Origin: Sedimentitalea xiamensis
GTDB lineage: Bacteria; Pseudomonadota; Alphaproteobacteria; Rhodobacterales; Rhodobacteraceae
Assembly (NCBI RefSeq): GCF_030164465.1
Contig: NZ_JASNJE010000015.1
Span: forward strand, 1 to 64,000
Direction: 5' to 3'
Length of the DNA stretch: 64,000 bases
Below the pieces are notes generated by a model, which had not been told where the DNA came from, did no database searches, and was given only the letters and a program-made list of their open reading frames with translations. A program made the position numbers and the translations under genes. This document shows, one piece after another, positions 55,910 to 63,633 of this stretch. Position 1 is the first letter of the stretch; each line of letters starts with the position of its first letter.

Positions 55910-56665
55910 TCATTGCGCGAGAACGAGCCGCAGGAGACCGGACGCGGCCAGGCCGATCAGCAGGAACAGGCAGGCGGGGCGATACCAGCGCTCCCAGCGC
56001 GGGGTGAACAGCGCCTGGCCGACAAAGACGCCCGCCAGCGTCGGCAGGATCAGCGCCAGCCCACGCGTCGCGGCCTGCGCCGTCATGGTGCCGATCAGCA
56101 GATGGACGACCAGTCCGATCACGCCGCCACCGAGCAGGTAGATGTTGAGCGTGCCGCGCATCCGCCGTGCCGGGATGTCGCGGGCCAGCGCATATAGCGC
56201 GATCAGCATGCCGCCCACGCCGGCGATTCCGGTGATGAACCCGGCCGACAGCCCGGTCGCGACGGTGCCGGGCCGCGTCGCCAGCACCGGCAGGCGCAGG
56301 CGCGACACCTGCATCAGCGCCAGAACGATCAGCACCGCCAGCGCCGCCGTTTTCGACAGGGTTGGATCGAGCGACAGGGACACCGACAGCCCAATCGGCA
56401 GACCGATGCCGGCGGACAGGATGAGTATCAGCGCGGCGGGACGGTCCGCGTCTGCCCAGCCGCCCTTCATCAGAATCAGGGAGGCGGACATTTCCAGGAA
56501 CCAGAACGCCGGGATCAACTGGATCGGCGGAATGAAGGCCGCCAGCATCGCCATGGCGAGCGCGGACAGACCGAAACCGGCGAACCCGCGCACCGCGCCA
56601 GCCAGGAAACAGGCCAGTATCGCAAGGACCGTCAGCCCCGGCGGCAGGGCGAGCAGGTGGCTCAA
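55910..56665 (-). CDS. TauE/SafE-family sulfite exporter-like permease
   Basis: The 251-residue protein has about eight transmembrane helices with GAVRGFAGFGLSALAMA and GFITGIAGVGGMLIALYA, the repeat halves of the TauE/SafE family that exports sulfite, sulfoacetate and related anions. The best start is TTG at 56665, which overlaps the citrate synthase stop (TTGA), giving MSHLLALPPGL; no ATG is well placed. It lies between citrate synthase and soeA on the same strand. Confidence 0.85.
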   Translation of the reverse strand: MSHLLALPPGLTVLAILACFLAGAVRGFAGFGLSALAMAMLAAFIPPIQLIPAFWFLEMSASLILMKGGWADADRPAALILILSAGIGLPIGLSVSLSLDPTLSKTAALAVLIVLALMQVSRLRLPVLATRPGTVATGLSAGFITGIAGVGGMLIALYALARDIPARRMRGTLNIYLLGGGVIGLVVHLLIGTMTAQAATRGLALILPTLAGVFVGQALFTPRWERWYRPACLFLLIGLAASGLLRLVLAQ

Positions 56666-57795
56666 CGCCGGTCCGGATCGACATAGGCGCGGGGCTCCGG
56701 TCCGTTGTAAAGCGTCAGCGGGCGGATCAGGATGTTGCCGCGCTGCTGTTCGATACACTGGATGATCCAGCCCGGCATCCGCCCGATGGCGAAGATCGGC
56801 ACGTAGAGATCCATCGGAATGCCGTGCAGCTGGTAGATCACGCCGGAATAGAAATCGACGTTCACGTTGAGTCCGTGACGCGCATAGGGCTGCATCGCCT
56901 CGACCACGGCCTGCAGGATTTCATACCACTCCGGCGCGCCCATTTCCTCGCCCAGTTGGCGCACGCCTTCGCGCATGTGGCGCGCGCGTGGGTCTTCCTT
57001 GCGGTAGACGCGATGGCCGAAGCCGGTGACGGCTTCCTTGGCGGCGCGCTTTGCCTTGACATAGGCGGCGGCGTTCTCGGGCTCGCCGATCTCGGCGACC
57101 ATCTTCATCACATCTTCCGCGGCGCCGCCGTGGGCGGGGCCTGCGAGGGTGGACAGCGCGGTGACGATGGCGCCGTGCAGGTTCGCTTCGGTTCCGATGG
57201 TGACGCGGGCGGCGAAGCTGGAGGCATTGCTGCCGTGTTCCGCATGCAGGATGAAATCGACATCGGCCAGGCGGGCGGCCTCGGCGCTGGGTTTTTCGCC
57301 TTTCAGCATCCAGAGCCAGTTGGCGGCGTGGGACAGGTCCGGGTCGGCAGGCACCGGGTCGCGCCCGTTCCTGATCGCGTCATGGGCGGCGATGATCATC
57401 GGCACCTGGCTGGTGAGGCGGATGCCGTTGGCGACAAAGGCGTCTTCGCCGACCTGCTGGCTTTCGGGTTCCAGTGCCGCGAGCGCCGATACGGCGGTGC
57501 GCAGCACGTCCATCGGATGCCCGTCCTTGCAGGCGCGGATGATGTCGTGGACTTGCGGCGGCAGGGTGCGGGCGGCCTTCAGCCGTGCGTCGAAACCCGC
57601 CAGTTCGCCGGCGGAGGGCAATTCGCCGAAGATCAGCAGATAGCTGACCTCTTCAAACGTCGATTTGGTGGCGAGATCGTGGATCGAATAGCCGCGATAG
57701 CTGAGTGTGCCGGCGGCGCCGTCGATGTCGCTGACGCCGGAGCGTTCGAAATAGACACCCTTGAGGCCACGGTTGATCTTGACGGGTTCGCTCAT
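56662..57795 (-). CDS. citrate synthase/2-methylcitrate synthase paralogue
   Basis: The 377-residue enzyme belongs to the short citrate synthase group, with HAEHGSNASSFAARV (histidine), VTGFGHRVYRKEDPRARHM (histidine) and NVNVDFYSGVIY (aspartate): the full catalytic set. It condenses acetyl-CoA, or propionyl-CoA, with oxaloacetate. It is smaller than the main hexameric GltA (about 430 residues) expected elsewhere. Placed between sulfite export/oxidation and pta/xsc genes, it probably feeds acetyl-CoA from taurine into the TCA cycle. Start is behind AAGGAG. Confidence 0.88.
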   Translation of the reverse strand: MSEPVKINRGLKGVYFERSGVSDIDGAAGTLSYRGYSIHDLATKSTFEEVSYLLIFGELPSAGELAGFDARLKAARTLPPQVHDIIRACKDGHPMDVLRTAVSALAALEPESQQVGEDAFVANGIRLTSQVPMIIAAHDAIRNGRDPVPADPDLSHAANWLWMLKGEKPSAEAARLADVDFILHAEHGSNASSFAARVTIGTEANLHGAIVTALSTLAGPAHGGAAEDVMKMVAEIGEPENAAAYVKAKRAAKEAVTGFGHRVYRKEDPRARHMREGVRQLGEEMGAPEWYEILQAVVEAMQPYARHGLNVNVDFYSGVIYQLHGIPMDLYVPIFAIGRMPGWIIQCIEQQRGNILIRPLTLYNGPEPRAYVDPDRR

Positions 57796-57831
57796 TAGAC
57801 GCTCCTTCGGTGATCCTGCGGGGAGGTGGAA

Positions 57832-58683
57832 ATGCCGGTTCTGGATGATGTGCTTGCCAGGGCGCGCGCACGGGGCGCGCGGGTGGTGTTTCCCGAGATG
57901 TCGGAGCCGCGCGTGGCCGAAGCGGCGCGGCGGCTAGAGTCGGAGGGGCTTTGCGCGCCGGTGACGCTGGGGGCCGTGACGGACGCCCATGTGGCGGCCC
58001 TGGTCGCGGCGCGGGGCCTGAAGGAGTCGCTTGCCCGGCGGTTGCTTGCCAAGCCGCTGTATCGGGCGGCCGCGATGGTGGCCGCGGGCGAGGCCGACGC
58101 GATGGTGGCGGGGGCGGACAGTCCGACGCGGCGGGTGATCGAGGCGGCAAGCATCGCGATCGGACTGACCGAAGGCGTTTCCGCGCCGTCGTCCTTCTTC
58201 CTGATGGTGTTTCCGGACGGGCGCGAATTCCTGTTCGCCGATTGCGCGGTGAACGTGGACCCGGATGCGGACGCCCTGGCGGGTATCGCGCGGGCCTCTG
58301 CCGTTTCGGGCGCGGCGCTGCTCGGCGCGGCGCGGGTGGCGCTACTGTCGTTTTCCACCGGCACTTCGGGCGCGGGCGACAGCGTGGACAAGGTGCGCGC
58401 GGCGGCGGAGGCAACCGGCTTTCTGGGGCCGGTGCAGTCGGATGCGGCGCTGAACGCGGCCATCGCGGCGAAGAAGGGACTCGGGAACGGGGACGCCAAC
58501 GTGCTGGTCTTTCCCTCTCTGGATGCGGGCAACATCGCATACAAGCTGTGCCAGGAACTCGCCGGGGCACAGGCCATCGGGCCGATGTTGCAGGGGTTCG
58601 CGCGCCCGGTCTGCGACCTGAGCCGGGGCGCGACGGTCGCCGACATCGTCGCCTCGACGGCGGTGGCTGCGGCACTGGCCTGA
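57832..58683 (+). CDS. pta: phosphate acetyltransferase
   Basis: The 283-residue enzyme has the PTA_PTB fold with [34 protein letters not shown] and [20 protein letters not shown]. It converts acetyl phosphate, the product of Xsc, to acetyl-CoA. It is somewhat short compared with the roughly 320-330 residues of stand-alone Pta. ATG 57832 is preferred over GTG 57826 because the GGGGAGG ribosome site overlaps that GTG. It is on the plus strand, opposite to xsc, and its start is only 36 bases from that of the divergent citrate synthase gene. Confidence 0.9.
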   Translation: MPVLDDVLARARARGARVVFPEMSEPRVAEAARRLESEGLCAPVTLGAVTDAHVAALVAARGLKESLARRLLAKPLYRAAAMVAAGEADAMVAGADSPTRRVIEAASIAIGLTEGVSAPSSFFLMVFPDGREFLFADCAVNVDPDADALAGIARASAVSGAALLGAARVALLSFSTGTSGAGDSVDKVRAAAEATGFLGPVQSDAALNAAIAAKKGLGNGDANVLVFPSLDAGNIAYKLCQELAGAQAIGPMLQGFARPVCDLSRGATVADIVASTAVAAALA

Positions 58684-58706
58684 CCGTTGCGGGCCAGGCC
58701 GGTGCC
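58671..58706. terminator. hairpin between convergent pta and xsc
   Basis: GGCACTGGCCTG (58671-58682) pairs with CAGGCCGGTGCC (58695-58706) along 12 bp with one G-U pair, loop 12 bases. The left arm includes the pta stop codon. It lies in the gap between convergent pta and xsc and could terminate both. No T tract. Confidence 0.5.
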
Positions 58707-58729
58707 ATCGGGTGTTGCGGCGGCGTTGG

Positions 58730-60505
58730 TCACACCGTCTGCGGGCGCATGTCGTCGGCGCTGATCCCCGCGACGGACACAGGTTTCTTCATCGCGTCGC
58801 GGCGGAAGGGTTCGCCCAGTTCCTGGTTGATCATCGCTTCGATCAGCGTGGTGGTGCGGTTTTCCATCTGGTCGGTGATCGCCTGGGTCAGCGCGGCGGT
58901 CAGTTCGTCCATGCTGCGCGTGACGACGCCCTTGAGGCCGCAGGCCTTGGCGATGCCCGCATAGCTGACGTCGGTGTCCAGTTCGGTGCCGACGAAATTG
59001 TCGTCGAACCATAGGGTCGAATTGCGTTTCTCCGCGCCCCACTGGTAGTTGCGGAAGACGATCATGGTGATCGGCGGCCATTCCGCGCGGCCGATGGCGG
59101 TCAGTTCGTTCACCGCGATGCCGAAGGCGCCGTCACCGGCGAATCCGACCACCGGAACGTCGGGTTGGCCGATCTTGGCGCCGATGATGGCGGGCAGGCC
59201 ATAGCCGCAGGGCCCGAAGAGACCGGGCGCGAGATACTTCCGGCCATCCTCGAAGGTGGGATAGGCATTGCCGATGGCGCAGTTGTTGCCGATGTCGGAA
59301 CTGATGATCGCCTCGCGCGGCAGGGCGGACTGGATCGCGCGCCAGGCCATACGGGGACTCATCCAGTCGGGTTTGTCGGCACGGGCGCGCTGGTTCCAGG
59401 TTGTGCCGGGATCGTCGTCCTCGTGATCCATCGACGAAAGTTGCTGCGCCCACCGTGACTTGGTCTGCGCGATGCGGGACTTGCGGTCGGCGCGGCCTTC
59501 GTCCCCGGCGCTGTCCGAAAGCTGCGCGAGGATGCCCTCGGCCACCTTTTTCGCGTCACCGACGATGCCGACCGTGGCCTTCTTGGTCAGCCCGATCCGG
59601 TCGGGGTTGATGTCGACCTGGATGATTTTTGCGTTCTGCGGCCAGTAGTCCATGCCATAGCCCGGCAGCGTCGAGAACGGGTTGAGCCGGGTGCCGAGGC
59701 AGAGCACCACGTCGGCGTCCTTGATGAGCTCCATCGCCGCCTTGGACCCGTTGTAGCCGAGCGGTCCGGCGAACAGCGGATGGCTTCCCGGGAACGCGTC
59801 ATTGTGCTGATAGCCGACGCAGACCGGCGCATCCAGCCGTTCGGCCAGCGCCATCGACGCGCCGATGCCCTTGGACAGGACCACGCCCGCACCGTTCAGG
59901 ATCACCGGGTTTTTCGCACCCGACAACAGGTCCGCCGCCGCCCTGACCGACTTCTCGCCGCCGGGGGAGGCTTCGAATTCGATCGGATCGGGAATTTCGA
60001 TATCCACGACCTGGGTCCAGAAATCGCGCGGGATGTTGATCTGTGCGGGGCCCGACAGGCGTTTCGCCTTGGAAATCACGCGGGTCAGAACCTCGGCGAC
60101 GCGGGAGGGATCGCGCACCTCTTCCTGGTAGGCGACCATGTCCTCGAACAGTTTCATCTGTTCGACTTCCTGGAAACCACCCTGGCCGATGGTCTTGTTG
60201 GCGGCTTGCGGCGTCACCAGCAAGAGCGGCGTATGGTTCCAGTAGGCGGTTTTCACGGCGGTGACGAAATTGGTGATGCCGGGGCCGTTCTGGGCGATCA
60301 TCATGCTCATCTTGCCGGTGGCGCGGGTGTATCCGTCGCTCATCATCCCGGCGCTGCCTTCGTGGGCGCAGTCCCAGAACATGATACCGGCCAGCGGAAA
60401 CAGATCGGAAATCGGCATCATGGCCGAGCCGATGATGCCGAACGCATGTTCGATCCCATGCCTTTGCAGTGTTTTCACAAAGGCTTCTTCGGTGGTCATC
60501 TTCAT
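58730..60505 (-). CDS. xsc: sulfoacetaldehyde acetyltransferase
   Basis: The 591-residue thiamine-diphosphate enzyme converts sulfoacetaldehyde and phosphate to acetyl phosphate and sulfite, the desulfonation step of taurine breakdown. Glu49 in CAHEGSAGMMSDGY activates the cofactor. FAGDGAFGIAVNELTAIGRA followed by FRNYQWGAEKRN is the ThDP/metal site in the form typical of Xsc rather than acetolactate synthase. Length is exactly that of the family. Shine-Dalgarno GGGGAGAG. TauR-type operators lie 62-117 bases upstream. Confidence 0.96.
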   Translation of the reverse strand: MKMTTEEAFVKTLQRHGIEHAFGIIGSAMMPISDLFPLAGIMFWDCAHEGSAGMMSDGYTRATGKMSMMIAQNGPGITNFVTAVKTAYWNHTPLLLVTPQAANKTIGQGGFQEVEQMKLFEDMVAYQEEVRDPSRVAEVLTRVISKAKRLSGPAQINIPRDFWTQVVDIEIPDPIEFEASPGGEKSVRAAADLLSGAKNPVILNGAGVVLSKGIGASMALAERLDAPVCVGYQHNDAFPGSHPLFAGPLGYNGSKAAMELIKDADVVLCLGTRLNPFSTLPGYGMDYWPQNAKIIQVDINPDRIGLTKKATVGIVGDAKKVAEGILAQLSDSAGDEGRADRKSRIAQTKSRWAQQLSSMDHEDDDPGTTWNQRARADKPDWMSPRMAWRAIQSALPREAIISSDIGNNCAIGNAYPTFEDGRKYLAPGLFGPCGYGLPAIIGAKIGQPDVPVVGFAGDGAFGIAVNELTAIGRAEWPPITMIVFRNYQWGAEKRNSTLWFDDNFVGTELDTDVSYAGIAKACGLKGVVTRSMDELTAALTQAITDQMENRTTTLIEAMINQELGEPFRRDAMKKPVSVAGISADDMRPQTV

Positions 60506-60566
60506 TGCGATCTCTCCCCTGAAACGCCGAAAACCGGCTTGCCGCGCCGGTGTGTCGCCGATGGTT

Positions 60567-60622
60567 TTAGGTGGCGTGCCGCCAGCCCGTTAGGTCCAGA
60601 CGGGCTGCCCGGTTAGGTCCAG
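60567..60622 (-). promoter_or_regulatory. TauR operator array upstream of xsc
   Basis: On the minus strand CTGGACCTAA occurs at 60622-60613 and again at 60599-60590, both perfect matches to the TauR direct-repeat consensus CTGGACYTAA known from Rhodobacter. A third, partial copy keeping ACCTAA lies at 60576-60567. Start-to-start distances are exactly 23 bp each, about two helical turns. The array sits between tauR and xsc and points toward xsc. Confidence 0.8.
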
Positions 60623-60665
60623 ATTCGCCTGTGAACCCGCCTGCCTAGATGTCGGGCCGGGCGGG

Positions 60666-62117
60666 TCACAGGCGTTGGGCGATCCTGGCGATGCCCGGTG
60701 CGATGCGTGCCGCCGGGATCGAGGAATAGCCGAGCCGGTAGAACTGTGTCGGGCGATCCGGTCCGGAGAAGAACGGCGTGCCCGGTTCGATCAGGACGCC
60801 GTCGCGCGCCAGGTCCATGGCCAGCGCCGTGCTGTCGGTGCCGTCGGGCGCGCGCATCCACAGAGAAGACCCGCCGTAGACGCCGCTCCCGGCGATGGTC
60901 AGGCCATGTTCCGAAATGGCGGTTTCGATGATCTTGCGGCGTTCGTGCAGCGACCGCGACATGCGCCGGATCTGGGCGTCGTAATGGCCGAGCGACAGGA
61001 AATAGGCGGCGGCGCGCTGGATATGGCCCGGCGGATGGCGCAGCACGCTGGCGCGCAGGGCGCGGGCCTGCCGGATGAACGGTTCGGAGCCGACCATGTA
61101 TCCCAGACGCAGCCCCGGACAGAGCGACTTGGAAAAGCTGCCGACGTAGATCACCCGCCCGTCCCGATCCAGCGACTTCAGCGCCGGAGAGGGCGCGGCG
61201 AGGAAGGAGAGTTCGAACTCGTAATCGTCCTCGACGATCAGCGCGTCGAGGTCGCTGGCGCGGGCCAGCAGGGCGCGGCGGCGGGCCAGCGGCATGGTCG
61301 CCGTGGTCGGCGACTGGTGGCTGGGCGTGGAGAACACGACGTCCGTGTCCGGCGGCAGGGATTCGGGTGGCAACCCGTCGGCATCCACCCGGATCGGCGC
61401 GAGGCGGCAGCCCGATTGCACCAGCACGTCGCGCAGCGCATGGTAGCAGGGGTCTTCGACGGCGGCGGTGCGGGTGTCATCCAGCAGCACCTGCGCCGCC
61501 AGCCATAGGGCGTTCTGCGCCCCCATGGTGATGAGGATTTCCTCGGGGCGGGCGGCGATGCCGCGCCGGGGCAGGGTGTGACGGGCGATGAATTCGACCA
61601 GCAGCGGGTCGTCCTGATCGTAATAGTCGGCGGTCAGGGAGGAAAAATCCTTCTGCCCCAGCGCCCGCAACGCGCAAAGCCGCCAGTTTGCATGGTCAAA
61701 CAGGGTCGGATCGGCCTGCCCATAGATGAAGGGATAACGGAAACTGCTCCAGTTGCGCGGTTTCTGTGGCGTGTCGCCGCCGGTGAAACGGTGGCTGATG
61801 GCCCGCGCCCAGTCCACCCTGTCCAGCGGTCGGTCGGGGGGCGTGTAGGTGGGCGGCACCGGGGCGTTTTCGGACACGTAGTAGCCGGAGCGTCCGCGCG
61901 AAGTCAGGTAATCGTTGGCCAAAAGTTCCGTATAGGCCAGCGTCACGGTGATGCGGCTGACGCCCAGATGACCGGCCAGCTTGCGCGAGGAGGGCAGTTT
62001 CTCGCCCCTGTGGAAGCGGCCCGACAGGATGCCTTCGGCGATCATCTGCTGGATCTGGGCCTGAAGCGTGCCCTGGGCGTCGGGGTTCAGAAAGAAGGTG
62101 TCGACGGAAATGGCCAT
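60666..62117 (-). CDS. tauR: MocR-type taurine regulator TauR
   Basis: The 483-residue protein has an N-terminal GntR winged helix (about 15-80; AEGILSGRFHRGEKLPSSRKLAGHLG split by the recognition helix VSRITVTLAYTEL). An aminotransferase-like domain follows, with PLP lysine Lys330 in GSFSKSLCPGLRLG. TauR activates taurine genes in Rhodobacter in response to taurine. The MAISVDTFFL start at 62117 begins the homology. It lies just upstream of xsc on the same strand; its operators precede both genes. Confidence 0.92.
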   Translation of the reverse strand: MAISVDTFFLNPDAQGTLQAQIQQMIAEGILSGRFHRGEKLPSSRKLAGHLGVSRITVTLAYTELLANDYLTSRGRSGYYVSENAPVPPTYTPPDRPLDRVDWARAISHRFTGGDTPQKPRNWSSFRYPFIYGQADPTLFDHANWRLCALRALGQKDFSSLTADYYDQDDPLLVEFIARHTLPRRGIAARPEEILITMGAQNALWLAAQVLLDDTRTAAVEDPCYHALRDVLVQSGCRLAPIRVDADGLPPESLPPDTDVVFSTPSHQSPTTATMPLARRRALLARASDLDALIVEDDYEFELSFLAAPSPALKSLDRDGRVIYVGSFSKSLCPGLRLGYMVGSEPFIRQARALRASVLRHPPGHIQRAAAYFLSLGHYDAQIRRMSRSLHERRKIIETAISEHGLTIAGSGVYGGSSLWMRAPDGTDSTALAMDLARDGVLIEPGTPFFSGPDRPTQFYRLGYSSIPAARIAPGIARIAQRL

Positions 62118-62130
62118 GGCGCAGGATAGT

Positions 62131-62162
62131 CTGGCCTTATGGCGCTTGCAATCTGGACCTAA
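62131..62162 (+). promoter_or_regulatory. TauR-type operator upstream of tauR
   Basis: CTGGACCTAA (62153-62162) is a perfect copy of the TauR repeat, on the plus strand. It overlaps the stop codon of the GFA-family gene. CTGGCCTTAT (62131-62140) is a copy with two mismatches, 22 bp to the left. The pair lies in and beside the 41-base gap before tauR. Its orientation is opposite to the transcription of tauR, so it may be an autoregulatory site or a relic of a former divergent arrangement. Confidence 0.65.
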
Positions 62163-62572
62163 CGGCGGGGCGGCAGCTTTTCGAAGCCGGGCAGGTCTTC
62201 GGGGATGAGGTGGAAGGGTTGGGCATCCATGATGTAGATCGCCGACTCCGGTCCACCGTATTCGGCGGGATGGTCGAGCGTGCCGACCTTGAGGATCACC
62301 ATGTCCAGTCCGGGGCGCCGGGTCAGCAGATGGGTGCCACAGCCGGGGCAGAATTCCCGCGTCACGGGGGTATCGAGGTCGGAGCGGGTGAAGCTGTTCG
62401 GCGTGCCGGCGGTATAGCGGAACCCGTCCGTCGGCAGGATCATGAAGTAATTCGGCCCGCCGCCCGAGATATACTGACATTCACGGCAGTGGCATTGCGA
62501 TTTCATCACCGGCGTGCCGGTGGAAGCGTATCTGATGGCGCCGCAATAGCAGCCTCCGGTCAGGGCTGTCAT
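62159..62572 (-). CDS. GFA (CENP-V)-family zinc protein
   Basis: The 137-residue protein has the full GFA cysteine set: Cys8 and Cys10 (GGCYCGAIRY), Cys27, Cys29 and Cys32 (QCHCREC), Cys75 and Cys78 (FCPGCGTHL). GFA proteins bind two zinc ions; the founding member was described as speeding glutathione-formaldehyde adduct formation. The substrate of this one is unknown; an aldehyde-related role in the taurine locus is speculation. Its ATG overlaps the stop of the methyltransferase gene (ATGA). Confidence 0.88.
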   Translation of the reverse strand: MTALTGGCYCGAIRYASTGTPVMKSQCHCRECQYISGGGPNYFMILPTDGFRYTAGTPNSFTRSDLDTPVTREFCPGCGTHLLTRRPGLDMVILKVGTLDHPAEYGGPESAIYIMDAQPFHLIPEDLPGFEKLPPRR

Positions 62573-63516
62573 GACGCGTCTCCTCTGGTCGGGGCGGTCT
62601 TCTTCCAGATCCCGTGCGCCGGGTCGATCGCGTCCAGATCGGGGAACCGGGCGAGGTCCAGCGGCAGGACGGCGATCAGGTAGGCCGACGGGCTCAGGGT
62701 GGAAACAAGGCGGGATTCAAAGGCGGCGAGCCGTTCCGGGTCCGGAAACGGGCGGACGGAAAACACCACGTCGAAACCGCCGTAGTCGAAGCTCAGCGCA
62801 TCCGCGACGCGGATATCACCGCCAAGGCCGAACAGCGTGCGGCCGCGCGCGATCTGCATTTCGTCGGCGTCGAAACCCGCGATTGCGCTGAACGGCAGGA
62901 TGCCGCTGGACCGGGCGAGCGCCAGATCGCGGCCGCTGCCGCAGCCGACATCGAGGAAGGACACGGGGCGGTGACGCAGTGCCGGGTGATCGTAGTCCGG
63001 GTCCAGCGCCAGATGCCGCTCCAGGGCGATCAGGCTGTCAAAGAACCGGGAAATGGGAACCGGGAGATAGCGATTTGCCCCGTCCAGCCGTTGCGCCTGT
63101 GTTTCGCCGGGATCGGCTTGCCGGCCCAGCAGATCGGTCAGGCAACGTTCCAGCGCGGCCTTGCAGCGTTCCGCGTCCGCGAGGCCGGTGCCGATGGCGG
63201 CCTGCCGAACGCTGACCTGGTCGTGGTGTTCGCGGTAGGCGCGGGACGCCTGGTGATAGCCCTTGCGCGCGGCGGCATAGGCGCGTCTGGCCCGGTCCAG
63301 GGCCTTGCGAAGAACGTCGCTGCGGGCATCCAGCGATCTGAGGTTGGCGCCGAGGTTCGCGGTAGGAGAACGGACGGTCCGGTGCAGCAGGGTGTCCATC
63401 CGGCTGGTGACGTGATCGACCTTGCGTTGCAGTTCGTCCACTTCGGCCATGGTGGCGTCAAGCTCGGCCAGGGCGGCGTTCAGCCGTTCGGTCGCGGGAT
63501 CGGTCGGTGGCGTCAT
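62569..63516 (-). CDS. coiled-coil N-terminal domain fused to SAM methyltransferase
   Basis: In this 315-residue protein the first 150 residues look like long helices with heptad character (ALAELDATMAEVDELQRKVD, then repeated Arg/Ala-rich helices). The second half is a Rossmann methyltransferase with SFLDVGCGSGRDLALAR (SAM motif I), AGFDADEMQIARG (motif II) and DVVFSVRPFPDPERL. The substrate is unknown. It lies between tpa and the GFA gene and overlaps the latter, so it is probably expressed with the taurine genes. I know no named family with this layout. Confidence 0.75.
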   Translation of the reverse strand: MTPPTDPATERLNAALAELDATMAEVDELQRKVDHVTSRMDTLLHRTVRSPTANLGANLRSLDARSDVLRKALDRARRAYAAARKGYHQASRAYREHHDQVSVRQAAIGTGLADAERCKAALERCLTDLLGRQADPGETQAQRLDGANRYLPVPISRFFDSLIALERHLALDPDYDHPALRHRPVSFLDVGCGSGRDLALARSSGILPFSAIAGFDADEMQIARGRTLFGLGGDIRVADALSFDYGGFDVVFSVRPFPDPERLAAFESRLVSTLSPSAYLIAVLPLDLARFPDLDAIDPAHGIWKKTAPTRGDAS

Positions 63517-63595
63517 GGCAGCGTCCTTTCCGGGGCGCCCGTCGTGATACCGCAGTCTGCACCGATTTCGCGGGCGGGTGAAACCCTTTCGTCAG

Positions 63596-63627
63596 TCCCG
63601 GCTCCGGCGCGGGGCGCGGAGCCGGGA
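63596..63627 (-). terminator. hairpin downstream of tpa
   Basis: TCCCGGCTCCG (63596-63606) and CGGAGCCGGGA (63617-63627) form a perfect 11-bp stem with a 10-base loop, six bases after the tpa stop. It may end or reduce transcription before the methyltransferase gene. No U tract. Confidence 0.6.
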
Positions 63628-63633
63628 GACGTA

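Noticed and set aside
52773-56141. Very long open frame on the plus strand opposite soeAB
   Set aside because: It mirrors the soeA/soeB codon structure in GC-rich DNA, has no recognisable domain, and the minus-strand genes have full motifs and ribosome sites.
60666-62117. Calling the MocR protein PdxR
   Set aside because: No pyridoxal synthesis genes are nearby, and CTGGACCTAA repeats of TauR type flank the gene and xsc.
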